The notes: generated by a model from the sequence alone, not told the origin. 64,000 bases of DNA from CBDDKS01 sp965230335 (GCA_965230335.1 CBDDKS010000006.1:2294001-2358000), one strand, 5' to 3'; positions 35,589 through 45,165 are shown, numbered from the stretch's first letter. Numbers and translations are program-made.

Positions 35589-36665
35589 ATGCAGCGCTCT
35601 GACTTTAATTTTACTCTGCCAGAAAATCTGATTGCCCATTATCCAACTGAAGCACGTGATGCCAGTCGTTTATTGGTAATTGATCCGACTCAGCAAAGCA
35701 TACATCACCATGTGTTTTCAGAGCTGTGTGATTTTTTGTCGTCAGAAGATTGTTTGATTTTTAATAATACCAGAGTCATTCCAGCCCGATTAAAAGGTCA
35801 AAGAGAGTCGGGTGGGCAGATTGAATGTTTATTTGAACGCTTGGTGGATGATCGTCATTTTTTGGCGCAGGTTAAGTCTTCCAATACACTGAAACCAGGA
35901 ACACGACTTTTTTTCCAACGGGATTCAATCACCCAATCGGCAGAATTAACGCAATATGAACTTTCTGTAGTACAACGTGAAGGATTGTTTTATCAACTGA
36001 AAGTGGAATCTCCTGAATGTTCTGTACTGCAATGGTGTCATGATATTGGTCAAATGCCATTACCCCCTTATATTGATCGGGAAAACAGTGCTCTGGATAA
36101 AGAGCGCTATCAGACCATTTATGCCAGCGAATTAGGGGCCGTTGCTGCACCGACAGCCGGTTTACATTTTACGGAAACATTATTTGAACAGTTAAAACAA
36201 AAGCATATTGAACATGATTTTGTGACGTTACATGTGGGCGCAGGCACCTTTTCCCCTGTACGGGTTGATAACATTCTTGAACACAGAATGCACAGTGAAT
36301 GGTTTCAGGTGTCTGATTCTGTGGTTGATCTGGTGAGACGGACTAAAGCAAAAGGTGGACGGGTGATTGCTGTGGGTACAACGAGTTTACGGTGTTTGGA
36401 AGCGGCCTCAATAACCGGAAAGTTACAGGCTAAAACCGATGAAACGGCATTGTTTATTTATCCTGGTTATCAGTTTAAAACCGTTGATGCCCTCATCACT
36501 AATTTTCATTTACCGGAATCCTCTTTGATGATGTTAGTCAGTGCTATGGCAGGACAGGCGTTTATTATGCAGGCTTATCAAACGGCGATAGACCATAGCT
36601 ATCGTTTTTTCAGTTATGGTGATGCCATGTTGATTGAGCATAAAATCGATGACGTGGTTAAATAG
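35589..36665 (+). CDS. queA: S-adenosylmethionine:tRNA ribosyltransferase-isomerase
   Basis: Transfers and isomerises the ribosyl moiety of SAM onto preQ1 in tRNA to give epoxyqueuosine. The 358 residues match E. coli (356). It begins MQRSDFNFTLPENLIAHYP, the family start, which is why I chose ATG 35589 over a TTG 18 bases earlier. Other signatures: FNNTRVIPARLKGQ, GQMPLPPYI, ERYQTIYA, GAVAAPTAGLHFT, HVGAGTFSPVR and NFHLPESSLMMLVSA. It precedes tgt, the other queuosine gene, by 55 bases. Confidence 0.97.
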   Translation: MQRSDFNFTLPENLIAHYPTEARDASRLLVIDPTQQSIHHHVFSELCDFLSSEDCLIFNNTRVIPARLKGQRESGGQIECLFERLVDDRHFLAQVKSSNTLKPGTRLFFQRDSITQSAELTQYELSVVQREGLFYQLKVESPECSVLQWCHDIGQMPLPPYIDRENSALDKERYQTIYASELGAVAAPTAGLHFTETLFEQLKQKHIEHDFVTLHVGAGTFSPVRVDNILEHRMHSEWFQVSDSVVDLVRRTKAKGGRVIAVGTTSLRCLEAASITGKLQAKTDETALFIYPGYQFKTVDALITNFHLPESSLMMLVSAMAGQAFIMQAYQTAIDHSYRFFSYGDAMLIEHKIDDVVK

Positions 36666-36720
36666 CCAAGTAAAATAATGATGACTCAAATGATGACCAT
36701 AAGACAGAAGAGATACTGAT

Positions 36721-37839
36721 ATGCAGTTTGATCTACAGGCCGTTGATAATCAGGCCAGAAGAGGTGAGCTTCGTTTTGCACGAGGCAATGTGCAAACACC
36801 AGCCTTTATGCCGGTTGGCACTTATGGCACTGTCAAAGCTATTTCTCCCCACGAATTACATGATATTGGTGCTGATATTGTATTGGGTAATACCTTTCAC
36901 TTAATGCTTCGACCAGGTACAGAAGTGATTCAGGCTCATGGTGATTTACATGATTTTATGCAGTGGCAGAAACCGATTTTAACGGATTCCGGTGGGTTTC
37001 AAGTCTATAGCTTAGGGGAATTAAGAACCATCACAGAGCAAGGTGTTGAGTTTAAATCGCCTATTAATGGCGATAAAGTGTTTTTAGGCCCGGAAGAGTC
37101 GATGCAGGTTCAGCAGGCTTTGGGCTCAGATATTGTGATGATTTTTGATGAATGCACACCTTACCCGGCCACCTGGGATGAAGCCAAAACATCTATGGAA
37201 CTTTCATTACGCTGGGCAGAACGTTCAAAAAAAGCCCATGGCGATAACCCTGCGGCATTGTTTGGTATTGTCCAAGGGGGTATGTATCCGGATTTGCGAG
37301 CCATTTCTGCACAAGGTTTACAGGATATCGGATTCGATGGTTATGCACTGGGGGGCTTGTCTGTTGGAGAGCCTAAAGATGAAATGATGCAGGTATTGGA
37401 TACAACGGTGTCTTTATTGCCAGAGAATAAGCCGAGATATTTAATGGGTGTGGGTAAGCCGGAAGATATAGTGGAAGCCGTCAGAAGGGGCATTGATATG
37501 TTTGATTGTGTGATGCCCACTCGAAATGCAAGAAATGGTCATCTTTTTACAACCAATGGTGTTGTAAGATTACGCAATAGCCCCAATAAAAGGGATACTC
37601 GGCCCATTGATGATGAGTGTGGTTGTTATACTTGTCAGAATTATAGCCGGGCCTATCTGCATCATTTGGATAAATGCGGTGAAATGCTGGGGGCGAGGCT
37701 AACCAGTATCCATAACCTGTATTATTACCAGCAATTGATGCTGAGTTTGCGTACAGCCATTGAAACGGGTACATTAAGCAACTTTGTATTTGATTTCTAT
37801 GACAGGCGGGGCTTAAAAGTACCGCCATTACATAATTAA
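36721..37839 (+). CDS. tgt: Queuine tRNA-ribosyltransferase (tRNA-guanine transglycosylase)
   Basis: Exchanges guanine-34 for preQ1 in tRNAs with GUN anticodons. 372 residues (E. coli 375). Active-site segments: LTDSGGFQVYSLGELRTITEQGV with the catalytic Asp, GIVQGGMYPDLR, YALGGLSVGEPKDEM, and DCVMPTRNARNGHLFTTNG with the nucleophilic Asp region. The zinc site is complete: C-x-C-x2-C (CGCYTC) and a His further on in TSIHNLYYY. Sits between queA and yajC, the classical order. Confidence 0.98.
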   Translation: MQFDLQAVDNQARRGELRFARGNVQTPAFMPVGTYGTVKAISPHELHDIGADIVLGNTFHLMLRPGTEVIQAHGDLHDFMQWQKPILTDSGGFQVYSLGELRTITEQGVEFKSPINGDKVFLGPEESMQVQQALGSDIVMIFDECTPYPATWDEAKTSMELSLRWAERSKKAHGDNPAALFGIVQGGMYPDLRAISAQGLQDIGFDGYALGGLSVGEPKDEMMQVLDTTVSLLPENKPRYLMGVGKPEDIVEAVRRGIDMFDCVMPTRNARNGHLFTTNGVVRLRNSPNKRDTRPIDDECGCYTCQNYSRAYLHHLDKCGEMLGARLTSIHNLYYYQQLMLSLRTAIETGTLSNFVFDFYDRRGLKVPPLHN

Positions 37840-37939
37840 AACAGAGAACACCTGTACAGATAGAGAAAGGCTGTACAGAATCCATACGGGCTCTTGCTGA
37901 GTCGATTTATTTTAGGTAAACAATTTAGGGGTAAGCATT

Positions 37940-38257
37940 ATGTTATTTGCTCAGGCTGCAGCCAATCAAGGGGGAAGCTCTTTGATGTCATTGGGTATGA
38001 TTGGTTTATTCTTTGTGGTTTTTTATTTTTTATTTATCAGACCACAGTCCAAGCGACAAAAAGAACATAAAAAAATGATCGAAGCCATTCAGAAAGGCGA
38101 TGAAGTCTCTACCGTTGGTGGTTTTTTAGGCAAAGTCAGCAAAGTAACCGAGCAGTTTGTTGTGGTGAGTGTTGCTGATAATGTTGAAATGAATTTGCAA
38201 AAGCATGCTATTTCTGCGGTTCTGCCTAAGGGAACCTTAAAATCCATTAAAGAGTAG
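37940..38257 (+). CDS. yajC: Sec translocon accessory subunit YajC
   Basis: Small inner-membrane partner of SecDF. 105 residues with one membrane helix (LGMIGLFFVVFYFLFIRPQSKRQKEH) and the conserved cytoplasmic segment GDEVSTVGGFLGKVSKV. Follows tgt by 100 bases and precedes secD by 70; the group tgt-yajC-secD-secF is probably one operon. Confidence 0.95.
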   Translation: MLFAQAAANQGGSSLMSLGMIGLFFVVFYFLFIRPQSKRQKEHKKMIEAIQKGDEVSTVGGFLGKVSKVTEQFVVVSVADNVEMNLQKHAISAVLPKGTLKSIKE

Positions 38258-38327
38258 TCCGATCATTATTATTTTTTAAACACGTTCATTTCTCACTATT
38301 CATGAGACATAGATAGGAATCATAGTT

Positions 38328-40271
38328 ATGTTTTCAGATCAGACAAGGCCCATGCCACTGAATACTTATCCTCTTTGGAAGTATGCACTTTTGGTGTTTG
38401 TATTACTGTTAGGGTTTTTCCTGGCGTTACCCAATATATTTGGTGAAGATCCAGCCATACAATTGTCCCATAAAAAAGGGAGTGCCGTTTCTCAGAGTTT
38501 TATGGATGAATTATCGACGTATATTAAAGAGAATCAGATTGATATCAAAGCGATGGAAGTTGGGAATAACAAAGGTCTTATTCGCTTTAATAATACGGAT
38601 GATCAATCCAAGGCAAAGGGGCTTATCTTTCAATATACTGAAAAACATGATGACGCTAATATCAAAGAGAATATTGTTTCTGCACTCAATATGGCTGCTG
38701 CAACACCAGAATGGTTAAAGGGTATGGGGTTGGCACCCATGAAGTTGGGTTTGGATTTACGAGGGGGGGTACAGTTTTTAATTCAGGTCGATACTGACTT
38801 TTTGTTGGAAGATGAAATTAAAAATGGTATTGATCAAATTAAATCAACACTGCGTGATAACAAAATTTATTATGAAGGTCGTATTAAAAAAGAAGGTAAG
38901 GATGCCATTGTTGCAACTTTTAAAACATCAGATGTACGTCAGGAGGCTTTTAAAGCACTGAACCGACAAACTTTTGGCTATGACATTCTTGATACAGAAG
39001 CCGATGGCCGCTATTTACTGACATTTAAATTAACGGAGTTACAACTGGATACCGTTGCCGATGCTGCGGTTAAGAAAAACATTACTATTTTAAATAATCG
39101 TGTGAATTCCCTGGGAGTTTCTGAGCCAGTAATTCAGCGATTAGGGCGTGATCGTATTTTAGTGCAATTACCTGGTATTCAGGATTCAGCCATTGCACAA
39201 TCGATTATTGGTGATACACGAACCTTAAGTTTTCGTATGGTTGATAAAGATGCCGATATCAATAGAGCATTGGATGGACGAGTACCGCGTCATTTGGAAT
39301 TAATGAAAGATGAAGATGGGCAGTGGGTATTAATTAAAAAGAAAGTGGTGTTGGATGGGGAACATATTATCCATGCTTCTGTCAGTCCAAACCCAGATTC
39401 AGGAATGCCTCAAATTAATGTGAACCTGGATGGTAGTGGCGGTAATAAAATGAGTCAAAATACCAAAAGAAATGTTGGCGAAGGTATGGCAACGGTATTA
39501 ACCAACGTAGAGACGATATATAAAAAAGATGAGAAAGGCGAGTTTATTAAAGATGAAGCTGGTAATTTAGTGGTTGAAAAGAAATATGTCACAAAAACTG
39601 TGGCCAGTATTGCAACGATTCAAAGCCAGTTTGCGGCAAACTTTCGTATCACGGGAGACTATACGCCATTTGAAGCGAATCAATTAGCTTTAATTTTAAA
39701 ATCAGGTTCACTAAAGGCACCGATTAATATTATTGAATCAAGAATCATTGGTGCCAGCTTAGGTAAAGACAATATCAAAAAAGGGATGCTTTCTATACTG
39801 GTTGGTTTTTGTGCCGTATTAATCTTTATGCTGGTACGCTATAAAGCGTTTGGTATGATTGCCAACACGGTTTTAATATTGAACCTGGTACTATTGGCAG
39901 GATTCCTATCACTGATTAATGCCGTGTTGACATTACCGGGTATGGCGGGTGTGTTATTAACCATAGGTATGGCCGTTGATGCCAATGTGTTGATCTTTGA
40001 ACGGATTAAAGAAGAGTTAAAAAATAATGTGTCGCCAGCACAAGCCATTCATAATGGGTTTGATAAAGCCTTATCAACCATTGCTGATGCCAATATCACC
40101 ACAATGATTGCTGCATTAATTTTATTCTCATTAGGTTCTGGGCCGGTTTCAGGTTTTGCTATCACGTTATTCTTCGGTATTTTAACTTCCATGTTTACGG
40201 CAATTTTTGCCAGTAGAGCCATTATTAATAGTTTGTACGGTGGTAAAACCGTAAAACGTCTTATGATTTAG
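38328..40271 (+). CDS. secD: Protein translocase subunit SecD
   Basis: Inner-membrane RND-type subunit that uses the proton gradient to pull exported proteins into the periplasm. 647 residues (E. coli 615). An N-terminal helix ends LPNIFGEDPAIQLSHKKG, then a large periplasmic domain begins GLDLRGGVQFLIQVD, with VNSLGVSEPVIQRLGRDRILVQLPG. The C-terminal five helices include LTIGMAVDANVLIFERIKEEL with the conserved Asp. A Lys/Glu-rich insertion of about 25 residues (KKDEKGEFIKDEAGN region) accounts for part of the extra length. ATG 38352 (MPLNTYPLWKY) is an alternative start closer to the family N-terminus. Confidence 0.96.
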   Translation: MFSDQTRPMPLNTYPLWKYALLVFVLLLGFFLALPNIFGEDPAIQLSHKKGSAVSQSFMDELSTYIKENQIDIKAMEVGNNKGLIRFNNTDDQSKAKGLIFQYTEKHDDANIKENIVSALNMAAATPEWLKGMGLAPMKLGLDLRGGVQFLIQVDTDFLLEDEIKNGIDQIKSTLRDNKIYYEGRIKKEGKDAIVATFKTSDVRQEAFKALNRQTFGYDILDTEADGRYLLTFKLTELQLDTVADAAVKKNITILNNRVNSLGVSEPVIQRLGRDRILVQLPGIQDSAIAQSIIGDTRTLSFRMVDKDADINRALDGRVPRHLELMKDEDGQWVLIKKKVVLDGEHIIHASVSPNPDSGMPQINVNLDGSGGNKMSQNTKRNVGEGMATVLTNVETIYKKDEKGEFIKDEAGNLVVEKKYVTKTVASIATIQSQFAANFRITGDYTPFEANQLALILKSGSLKAPINIIESRIIGASLGKDNIKKGMLSILVGFCAVLIFMLVRYKAFGMIANTVLILNLVLLAGFLSLINAVLTLPGMAGVLLTIGMAVDANVLIFERIKEELKNNVSPAQAIHNGFDKALSTIADANITTMIAALILFSLGSGPVSGFAITLFFGILTSMFTAIFASRAIINSLYGGKTVKRLMI

Positions 40272-40282
40272 CAGGCACGCCC

Positions 40283-41209
40283 ATGACATTTAATATTCCA
40301 TTTTTAAATTATAAAACCTATGCTGTTATTTTTTCCTGTGTATTACTCATAGGTTCTGCTGTTCTATTGTTGACCAAAAACATTAATTGGGGTTTGGATT
40401 TTACGGGGGGTACTTTAATAGAAGTCCGCTACGAACAAGCGGCCAGTAAAGATAATATTGAAACAGCATTAAAATCGGCGGGTTATAAAAATGCCCTGGT
40501 ACAGCTGTATGGTAATGCTACAGATGTGACAATCCGATTACCCAGTACATCAGAAGGTGTTTTATCTTCTCAAGAAGTGAATCAGGTATTAGCAGTGTTA
40601 AAACAGCTGGGTACTTTAGAGTTATTGAGAGATGAAGGTGTTGGTGCAACTATGGGTGAAGAGTTCACCAATGATGGTGCGATGGCACTATTGGCAGCTT
40701 TACTCTGCGTCATGATTTATGTTGCCATACGTTTTGAATGGAAGTTTGCTGTTGGATCGGTTATGGCCCTTGCCCACGATGTGCTTATCGTTTTGGGTTT
40801 GTTTTCGCTGATTGGTAAAACGTTTGATTTAACCGTATTGGCGGCGTTGCTTGCCGTCATTGGTTATTCATTGAATGATACGATTGTTGTGTATGATCGT
40901 ATTCGGGAAAACTTTATTAAAATTCGAAAAGGCAGTACGCAGGATGTGATGAATACCTCATTAAATCAAACTTTATCACGAACCATCATCACATCATTAA
41001 CCACATTATTGACTTTGTTTGCTTTATATTTCCTGGGTGGAGAGTTGATTAATGGGTTTGCATTAGCTCTTATTGCCGGTGTACTTGTGGGTACTTATTC
41101 TTCTATTTATGTTGCCAGTACGGCAGCACTCTTTTTGGGTGTGTCCAAGGAAGACTTAATGCCACCTGAAGTAGACAAAGAAGGGGCTGATCAGGAGCCT
41201 CTGGTATAA
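40283..41209 (+). CDS. secF: Protein translocase subunit SecF
   Basis: Partner of SecD (308 residues; E. coli 323) with the same RND fold. LDFTGGTLIEVRYE opens the periplasmic domain, and the C-terminal helices carry VIGYSLNDTIVVYDRIREN with the conserved Asp-Arg, followed by NTSLNQTLSRTIITSLTTLLTL. Starts 11 bases after secD and ends next to a tandem repeat that runs into the convergent pilU gene. Confidence 0.97.
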   Translation: MTFNIPFLNYKTYAVIFSCVLLIGSAVLLLTKNINWGLDFTGGTLIEVRYEQAASKDNIETALKSAGYKNALVQLYGNATDVTIRLPSTSEGVLSSQEVNQVLAVLKQLGTLELLRDEGVGATMGEEFTNDGAMALLAALLCVMIYVAIRFEWKFAVGSVMALAHDVLIVLGLFSLIGKTFDLTVLAALLAVIGYSLNDTIVVYDRIRENFIKIRKGSTQDVMNTSLNQTLSRTIITSLTTLLTLFALYFLGGELINGFALALIAGVLVGTYSSIYVASTAALFLGVSKEDLMPPEVDKEGADQEPLV

Positions 41210-41216
41210 CTTTTTA

Positions 41217-41306
41217 AAGTGGAAGCGTTATTTTAAGATGGAAGGGGTATTTAAGATGGAAGGGGTATTTAAGATGGAAAGGTTATTTAAGGCGGAAGGG
41301 TTATAA
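41217..41306. repeat. 18-bp minisatellite, five units, between secF and pilU
   Basis: Five 18-bp units, best copy AAGATGGAAGGGGTATTT (41235-41252 and 41253-41270, identical), with diverged units before and after. The last unit covers the pilU stop codon (41301-41303). The unit length and copy number are the same as in the repeat inside dnaX, but the sequences differ. Confidence 0.92.
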
Positions 41307-42428
41307 AACGGTTTTAAAATTAGGTCCGCCTGATGCTTTTTTCTTCGGTAGCCCTGAGGTTTTGCTGCCACCTTCTGAGAGTCGCATTTGTAAATTCAAA
41401 TCGGTTTTTGACTCGGCAAAATGAAGGGCATCTTCCCGTGAAATGGTTTTGCTTTTATAAAGATTAAACAGACATTGATCGAATGACATCATGCCATCAT
41501 TTTTATGTTTTTCTATGGCTTTACGTAACTCTTCCAAAGAGGATTTTTGGATGATTTCCGCAATATCAGGCGCATATAATAATATTTCATGAGCGGCTGT
41601 TCGTGAGCCGGCGGTGGTTCGGACCAAACGTTGCGATACGATGCCATTTAAAACACTGGATAACTCTTTCATAACGGTGCCGCGATTTTCTGCGGGAAAC
41701 AAATTTCGAATACGCTCCAAAACCTGTTTTGAATTGTTGCCGTGAATGGTGGCTAAACAAAGGTGACCGGTTTGCGCATAGGAGAGGGCGTACTCCATAG
41801 CTTCCTGATCACGAATTTCGCCAATTAAAATCACATCGGGTGCTTCACGCATCGCATTTTTTAAAGCATTGTGGTAGTTCTTGGTATCCACACCGATTTC
41901 ACGTTGATCGATGATAGACATTTTGTGTTCGTGTAAAAACTCAATGGGATCTTCGATGGTTAAAATATGTCCGGTTTCATTTCTATTACGGTAATCAATC
42001 ATTGCAGCAAGTGAGGTTGATTTACCCGAACCTGTAGGGCCACAAATCAACACAAGACCACTGCGTCCCATCACCAGCTTTTTTAAAGAGTTCGGTAGAT
42101 TAAGTTTTTCAAAAGTGGGTATGTCCGATTTAATATGTCGCATGACCATACCCACCTGGCCACGCTGCAAAAATACATTCACTCGAAAACGGCCAATATC
42201 TTCAACAGAGATCGCAAAATTTAATTCCCACTCTTCTTCAAACTCTTCTATTTGAGCGGGTGTCATAAGCGAATAAGCAATATTTTTGATGGCATCGGGT
42301 GGTAAAGCGCCTTGTCCCATGGGCGTGGCCACACCATCAATTTTCATATAAGGGGCAGCACCCGTACTAAAGAATAAATCAGATGCTGAGCGTTCAGCCA
42401 TTAATCGCAGAAGTAACTTGATATCCAC
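41301..42428 (-). CDS. pilU: Type IV pilus retraction ATPase PilU
   Basis: Hexameric PilT/VirB11-family ATPase that assists pilus retraction on the cytoplasmic face of the pilus machine. 375 residues. N-terminal PAS-like domain (SASDLFFSTGAAPYMKIDG), Walker A GPTGSGKST, Asp box HILTIEDPIEFLHEH, Walker B APDVILIGEIRDQEAMEYAL and His box TGHLCLATIHGNNS. The C-terminal extension (MMSFDQCLFNLYKSKTISREDALHFAESKTDLNLQMRL) fits PilU rather than PilT. GTG start with GAGAG upstream. No pilT is adjacent, although the two are usually neighbours. Confidence 0.9.
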   Translation of the reverse strand: MDIKLLLRLMAERSASDLFFSTGAAPYMKIDGVATPMGQGALPPDAIKNIAYSLMTPAQIEEFEEEWELNFAISVEDIGRFRVNVFLQRGQVGMVMRHIKSDIPTFEKLNLPNSLKKLVMGRSGLVLICGPTGSGKSTSLAAMIDYRNRNETGHILTIEDPIEFLHEHKMSIIDQREIGVDTKNYHNALKNAMREAPDVILIGEIRDQEAMEYALSYAQTGHLCLATIHGNNSKQVLERIRNLFPAENRGTVMKELSSVLNGIVSQRLVRTTAGSRTAAHEILLYAPDIAEIIQKSSLEELRKAIEKHKNDGMMSFDQCLFNLYKSKTISREDALHFAESKTDLNLQMRLSEGGSKTSGLPKKKASGGPNFKTVL

Positions 42429-42773
42429 AATAGCTCTCGGTGTTGATGATAGGAATTTATGATTGATACTAATGAGGATAGCCTATACCGATAAAAAAAT
42501 GAAATTTGAGATAGTGGTTTATTGCGATAAATATCCATTTTTTTCATTGTAAAATGTTGATGAATTGTATAGAGTAGCCCCTCGATTTTTTAATAGTAAA
42601 AAATCGATGAATGATTGAGTAATTTTGAAAATAACTTATTATTCAAATAATTAGAGTTTATTTTTATAAAAGAAAAGGGATGTGCTTAGCTTGAAACATT
42701 GATTTGGCAACAACAAAAGAAATGTAAGTCTTTGTTTTAAAATAACCGGCTTTAAGCTTTTTAATGTGTATTA
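42429..42773. other. Intergenic stretch before the tRNA gene
   Basis: About 345 AT-rich bases with no credible reading frame. It must contain the promoters of pilU and of the tRNA gene, but I cannot assign boxes. Confidence 0.4.
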
Positions 42774-42864
42774 GGTGAGATGGCCGAGTGGTTGAAGGCG
42801 CACGCCTGGAAAGCGTGTATAGGTTAACAGCTTATCGAGGGTTCGAATCCCTCTCTCACCGCCA
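42774..42864 (+). tRNA. tRNA-Ser (anticodon GGA)
   Basis: Acceptor stem GGTGAGA / TCTCACC, D-arm GGCCGAGTGGTTGAAGGC, anticodon stem CACGC / GCGTG around loop CTGGAAA (anticodon GGA, reading UCC and UCU), a long variable arm typical of class II tRNAs, T-arm GAGGGTTCGAATCCCTC, discriminator G and an encoded CCA end. Confidence 0.97.
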
Positions 42865-43046
42865 ATTTTTTAGATTCATGCAATGCTCATAATTAACTTC
42901 AATGATATGATTCGTGTTATTCTATAACCATTGTATGTTAAACTTTCTTTTCATGATTTATAAAATGATGGATAATAGATTTTTTGTATAGCCAGGTTAT
43001 GATGATATTCCATGATGACATAGGTTGGTTATCATCCAGAGGTTAT

Positions 43047-43155
<109 letters not shown>

Positions 43156-43266
43156 CCAGAAAATACCCATATGATATAGTCAAAAGATATCACCAAAAAA
43201 CGAAAACACACACAAAACATCAGCATACATAGCCAAATAAAAAGTACTCAAATCAATACATCAAAT

Positions 43267-45165
43267 ATGTCTTATACTGTTTTAGCCCGCAAATGGCGCC
43301 CTCGTAATTTTTCCCAGCTCGTCGGGCAGTCTCATGTGCAAAAGGCGTTAATGAATGCGATAGAACAGGAAAGATTACATCATGCCTATTTATTTACCGG
43401 GACTCGAGGGGTTGGTAAAACCACCATTGCCCGAATTTTTGCAAAATGTTTGAATTGTGAGACAGGTGTTACCTCGGAACCTTGTGGTCAGTGTCCTACC
43501 TGTCTGGAAATTGATCAGGGACGCTTTATCGATTTATTGGAAATTGATGCAGCTTCCCGTACTAAAGTGGAAGATACACGGGAAATACTGGATAACGTAC
43601 AATACCGTCCAACACGGGGACGTTATAAAGTCTATTTGATTGATGAAGTACATATGCTATCCAATAGTAGCTTCAATGCGTTATTAAAAACTTTGGAAGA
43701 ACCCCCACCGCATGTTGTTTTTATTTTGGCGACAACTGATCCACAAAAATTACCTGTGACTGTGTTATCACGTTGTTTACAATTTCATTTAAAACATATG
43801 ACGACACAAGAGATTGCATCACATTTGGATTTTATTTTAAAAGAGGAACAGGTTGAGAGTGACAATGAAAGTTTGAGTATCATTGCCAAGGCTGCTGATG
43901 GCAGTATGCGTGATGCATTAAGTTTGTTGGATCAAGCCATTGCACATGGTGGAGGAAGACTCCAACAGTCAGATATTCTTGATATGTTAGGTTTGATCAA
44001 CCAATCCTACGTTTTAGATTTATTAGAGGCTTTGGCCCTGCATGATGCTAAAAAACTGGTGAATGTAACACAGCATATGGCCCAGTTCTCTCCAGATTAT
44101 GAATCGGTACTTAATGATATTTTATCTGTATTGCATCAAATTGCTGTATGTCAGGTGACGGGTGATTCATTGGATGATAATGTGGCATTACGTCATTTGA
44201 TCACAAAAATATCAGCAGAAGATGTGCAATTATTTTATCAGTTGGGTTTAATGGCTCGAAAAGATTTGGCTTTGTCAGCAGATGCCCAGGAAGGTTTTTT
44301 AATGGCTTTGTTAAGAATGCTGGCATTTCGTCCGGCTAAGCCTGGTGAAACGCAAGGGATATCAGGTTCACCAAAACCAATGACACAACAAAATCCAACG
44401 ATACGACAGACTCCGACGATACAACAGAATCCTACAGCAACATCAACGGAAAAAAAAAAGAATCTAGTTTCTGAAGCGCTTTCAGAAGCAAAACATTTTT
44501 CAAAAACACCTGCATCTCCAGAAAAAGCTATTTCTCCAAAAGCGTCCGTAACTTTAGAAAAAACGACATCGTTAGAAAAAACAATACCTTTAGAAAAAAC
44601 GACACTGTTAGAAAAAAGAACATCTTCAGAAACGACAACCTATTCAGATGCAACCACAGTATCAGAGACAGCCAGCTCTTCAAAAGCAAGTGTTGCAGAA
44701 GTCATGGCATCTTCTAACATAAGTGCTTCAGATAAGATGGATACTGCCAGTATGTCTGAGGTTGTCAATGATTTAACACAATTGGTACCCTGGACAGATT
44801 GGATACAACAATTAGGTGTGAATGGACAGGCCTATCAGGTACTCAATAACAGTCGATTAAAAACTTATTCAGATACTGATTTCACATTATCACTGATCCC
44901 TGCTGTTGAACACTTTTGTTCTGAGTCGATACTCGGTAAAATTAATACAGCGGTGAATAAACAGCTATCACAGTCAGTAAATATTCGTTTTGAGGTGGCA
45001 GATGACACATTACAAACACCTAAAAAACTGATGCAACAAAGACATGAAAAACGGCTGGATGATGCCTATCAATCATTGCTTAAAAATCCACAACTTTGCG
45101 ACATACTGGAAACCTTTTCAGCCAGTTTATCCAAAGAGGATATTCAATTGAATATCGAATTGTGA
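43267..45165 (+). CDS. dnaX: DNA polymerase III subunits gamma and tau
   Basis: Clamp-loader ATPase; the full-length tau (632 residues) also binds polymerase core and helicase. N-terminal AAA+ domain: LARKWRPRNFSQLVGQ, Walker A TGTRGVGKTT, zinc site C-x8-C-x2-C-x2-C (CETGVTSEPCGQCPTC), Walker B VYLIDEVHMLS and sensor ATTDPQKLPVTVLSRC. Residues about 365-500 are a low-complexity linker made partly of 18-bp repeats. The C-terminal domain from about 510 (VPWTDWIQQLGVNGQAYQVL) is tau-specific. A frameshift signal at 44449-44487 should give a gamma form of about 401 residues. Confidence 0.97.
   Translation: MSYTVLARKWRPRNFSQLVGQSHVQKALMNAIEQERLHHAYLFTGTRGVGKTTIARIFAKCLNCETGVTSEPCGQCPTCLEIDQGRFIDLLEIDAASRTKVEDTREILDNVQYRPTRGRYKVYLIDEVHMLSNSSFNALLKTLEEPPPHVVFILATTDPQKLPVTVLSRCLQFHLKHMTTQEIASHLDFILKEEQVESDNESLSIIAKAADGSMRDALSLLDQAIAHGGGRLQQSDILDMLGLINQSYVLDLLEALALHDAKKLVNVTQHMAQFSPDYESVLNDILSVLHQIAVCQVTGDSLDDNVALRHLITKISAEDVQLFYQLGLMARKDLALSADAQEGFLMALLRMLAFRPAKPGETQGISGSPKPMTQQNPTIRQTPTIQQNPTATSTEKKKNLVSEALSEAKHFSKTPASPEKAISPKASVTLEKTTSLEKTIPLEKTTLLEKRTSSETTTYSDATTVSETASSSKASVAEVMASSNISASDKMDTASMSEVVNDLTQLVPWTDWIQQLGVNGQAYQVLNNSRLKTYSDTDFTLSLIPAVEHFCSESILGKINTAVNKQLSQSVNIRFEVADDTLQTPKKLMQQRHEKRLDDAYQSLLKNPQLCDILETFSASLSKEDIQLNIEL
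44449..44487 (+). promoter_or_regulatory. Programmed -1 frameshift (or slippage) signal in dnaX
   Basis: A run of ten A then G (44450-44460) places the heptamer A-AAA-AAG in the dnaX frame. In the -1 frame the next codons are GAA TCT AGT TTC TGA, stopping at 44474. A stem TTCTGAA / TTCAGAA (44469-44487) starts eight bases after the slippery site. The +1 frame also stops at once (TAG). This is the arrangement of E. coli dnaX; the A10 run would also permit transcriptional slippage, as in Thermus. Confidence 0.85.
44554..44643. repeat. 18-bp tandem repeat inside dnaX, five units
   Basis: Five units of TTAGAAAAAACGACATCG type encode LEKTTS, LEKTIP, LEKTTL, LEKRTS and SETTTY in the flexible linker between the gamma and tau parts. 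Being a multiple of three, copy-number change would lengthen or shorten the linker without breaking the frame. Confidence 0.92.
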
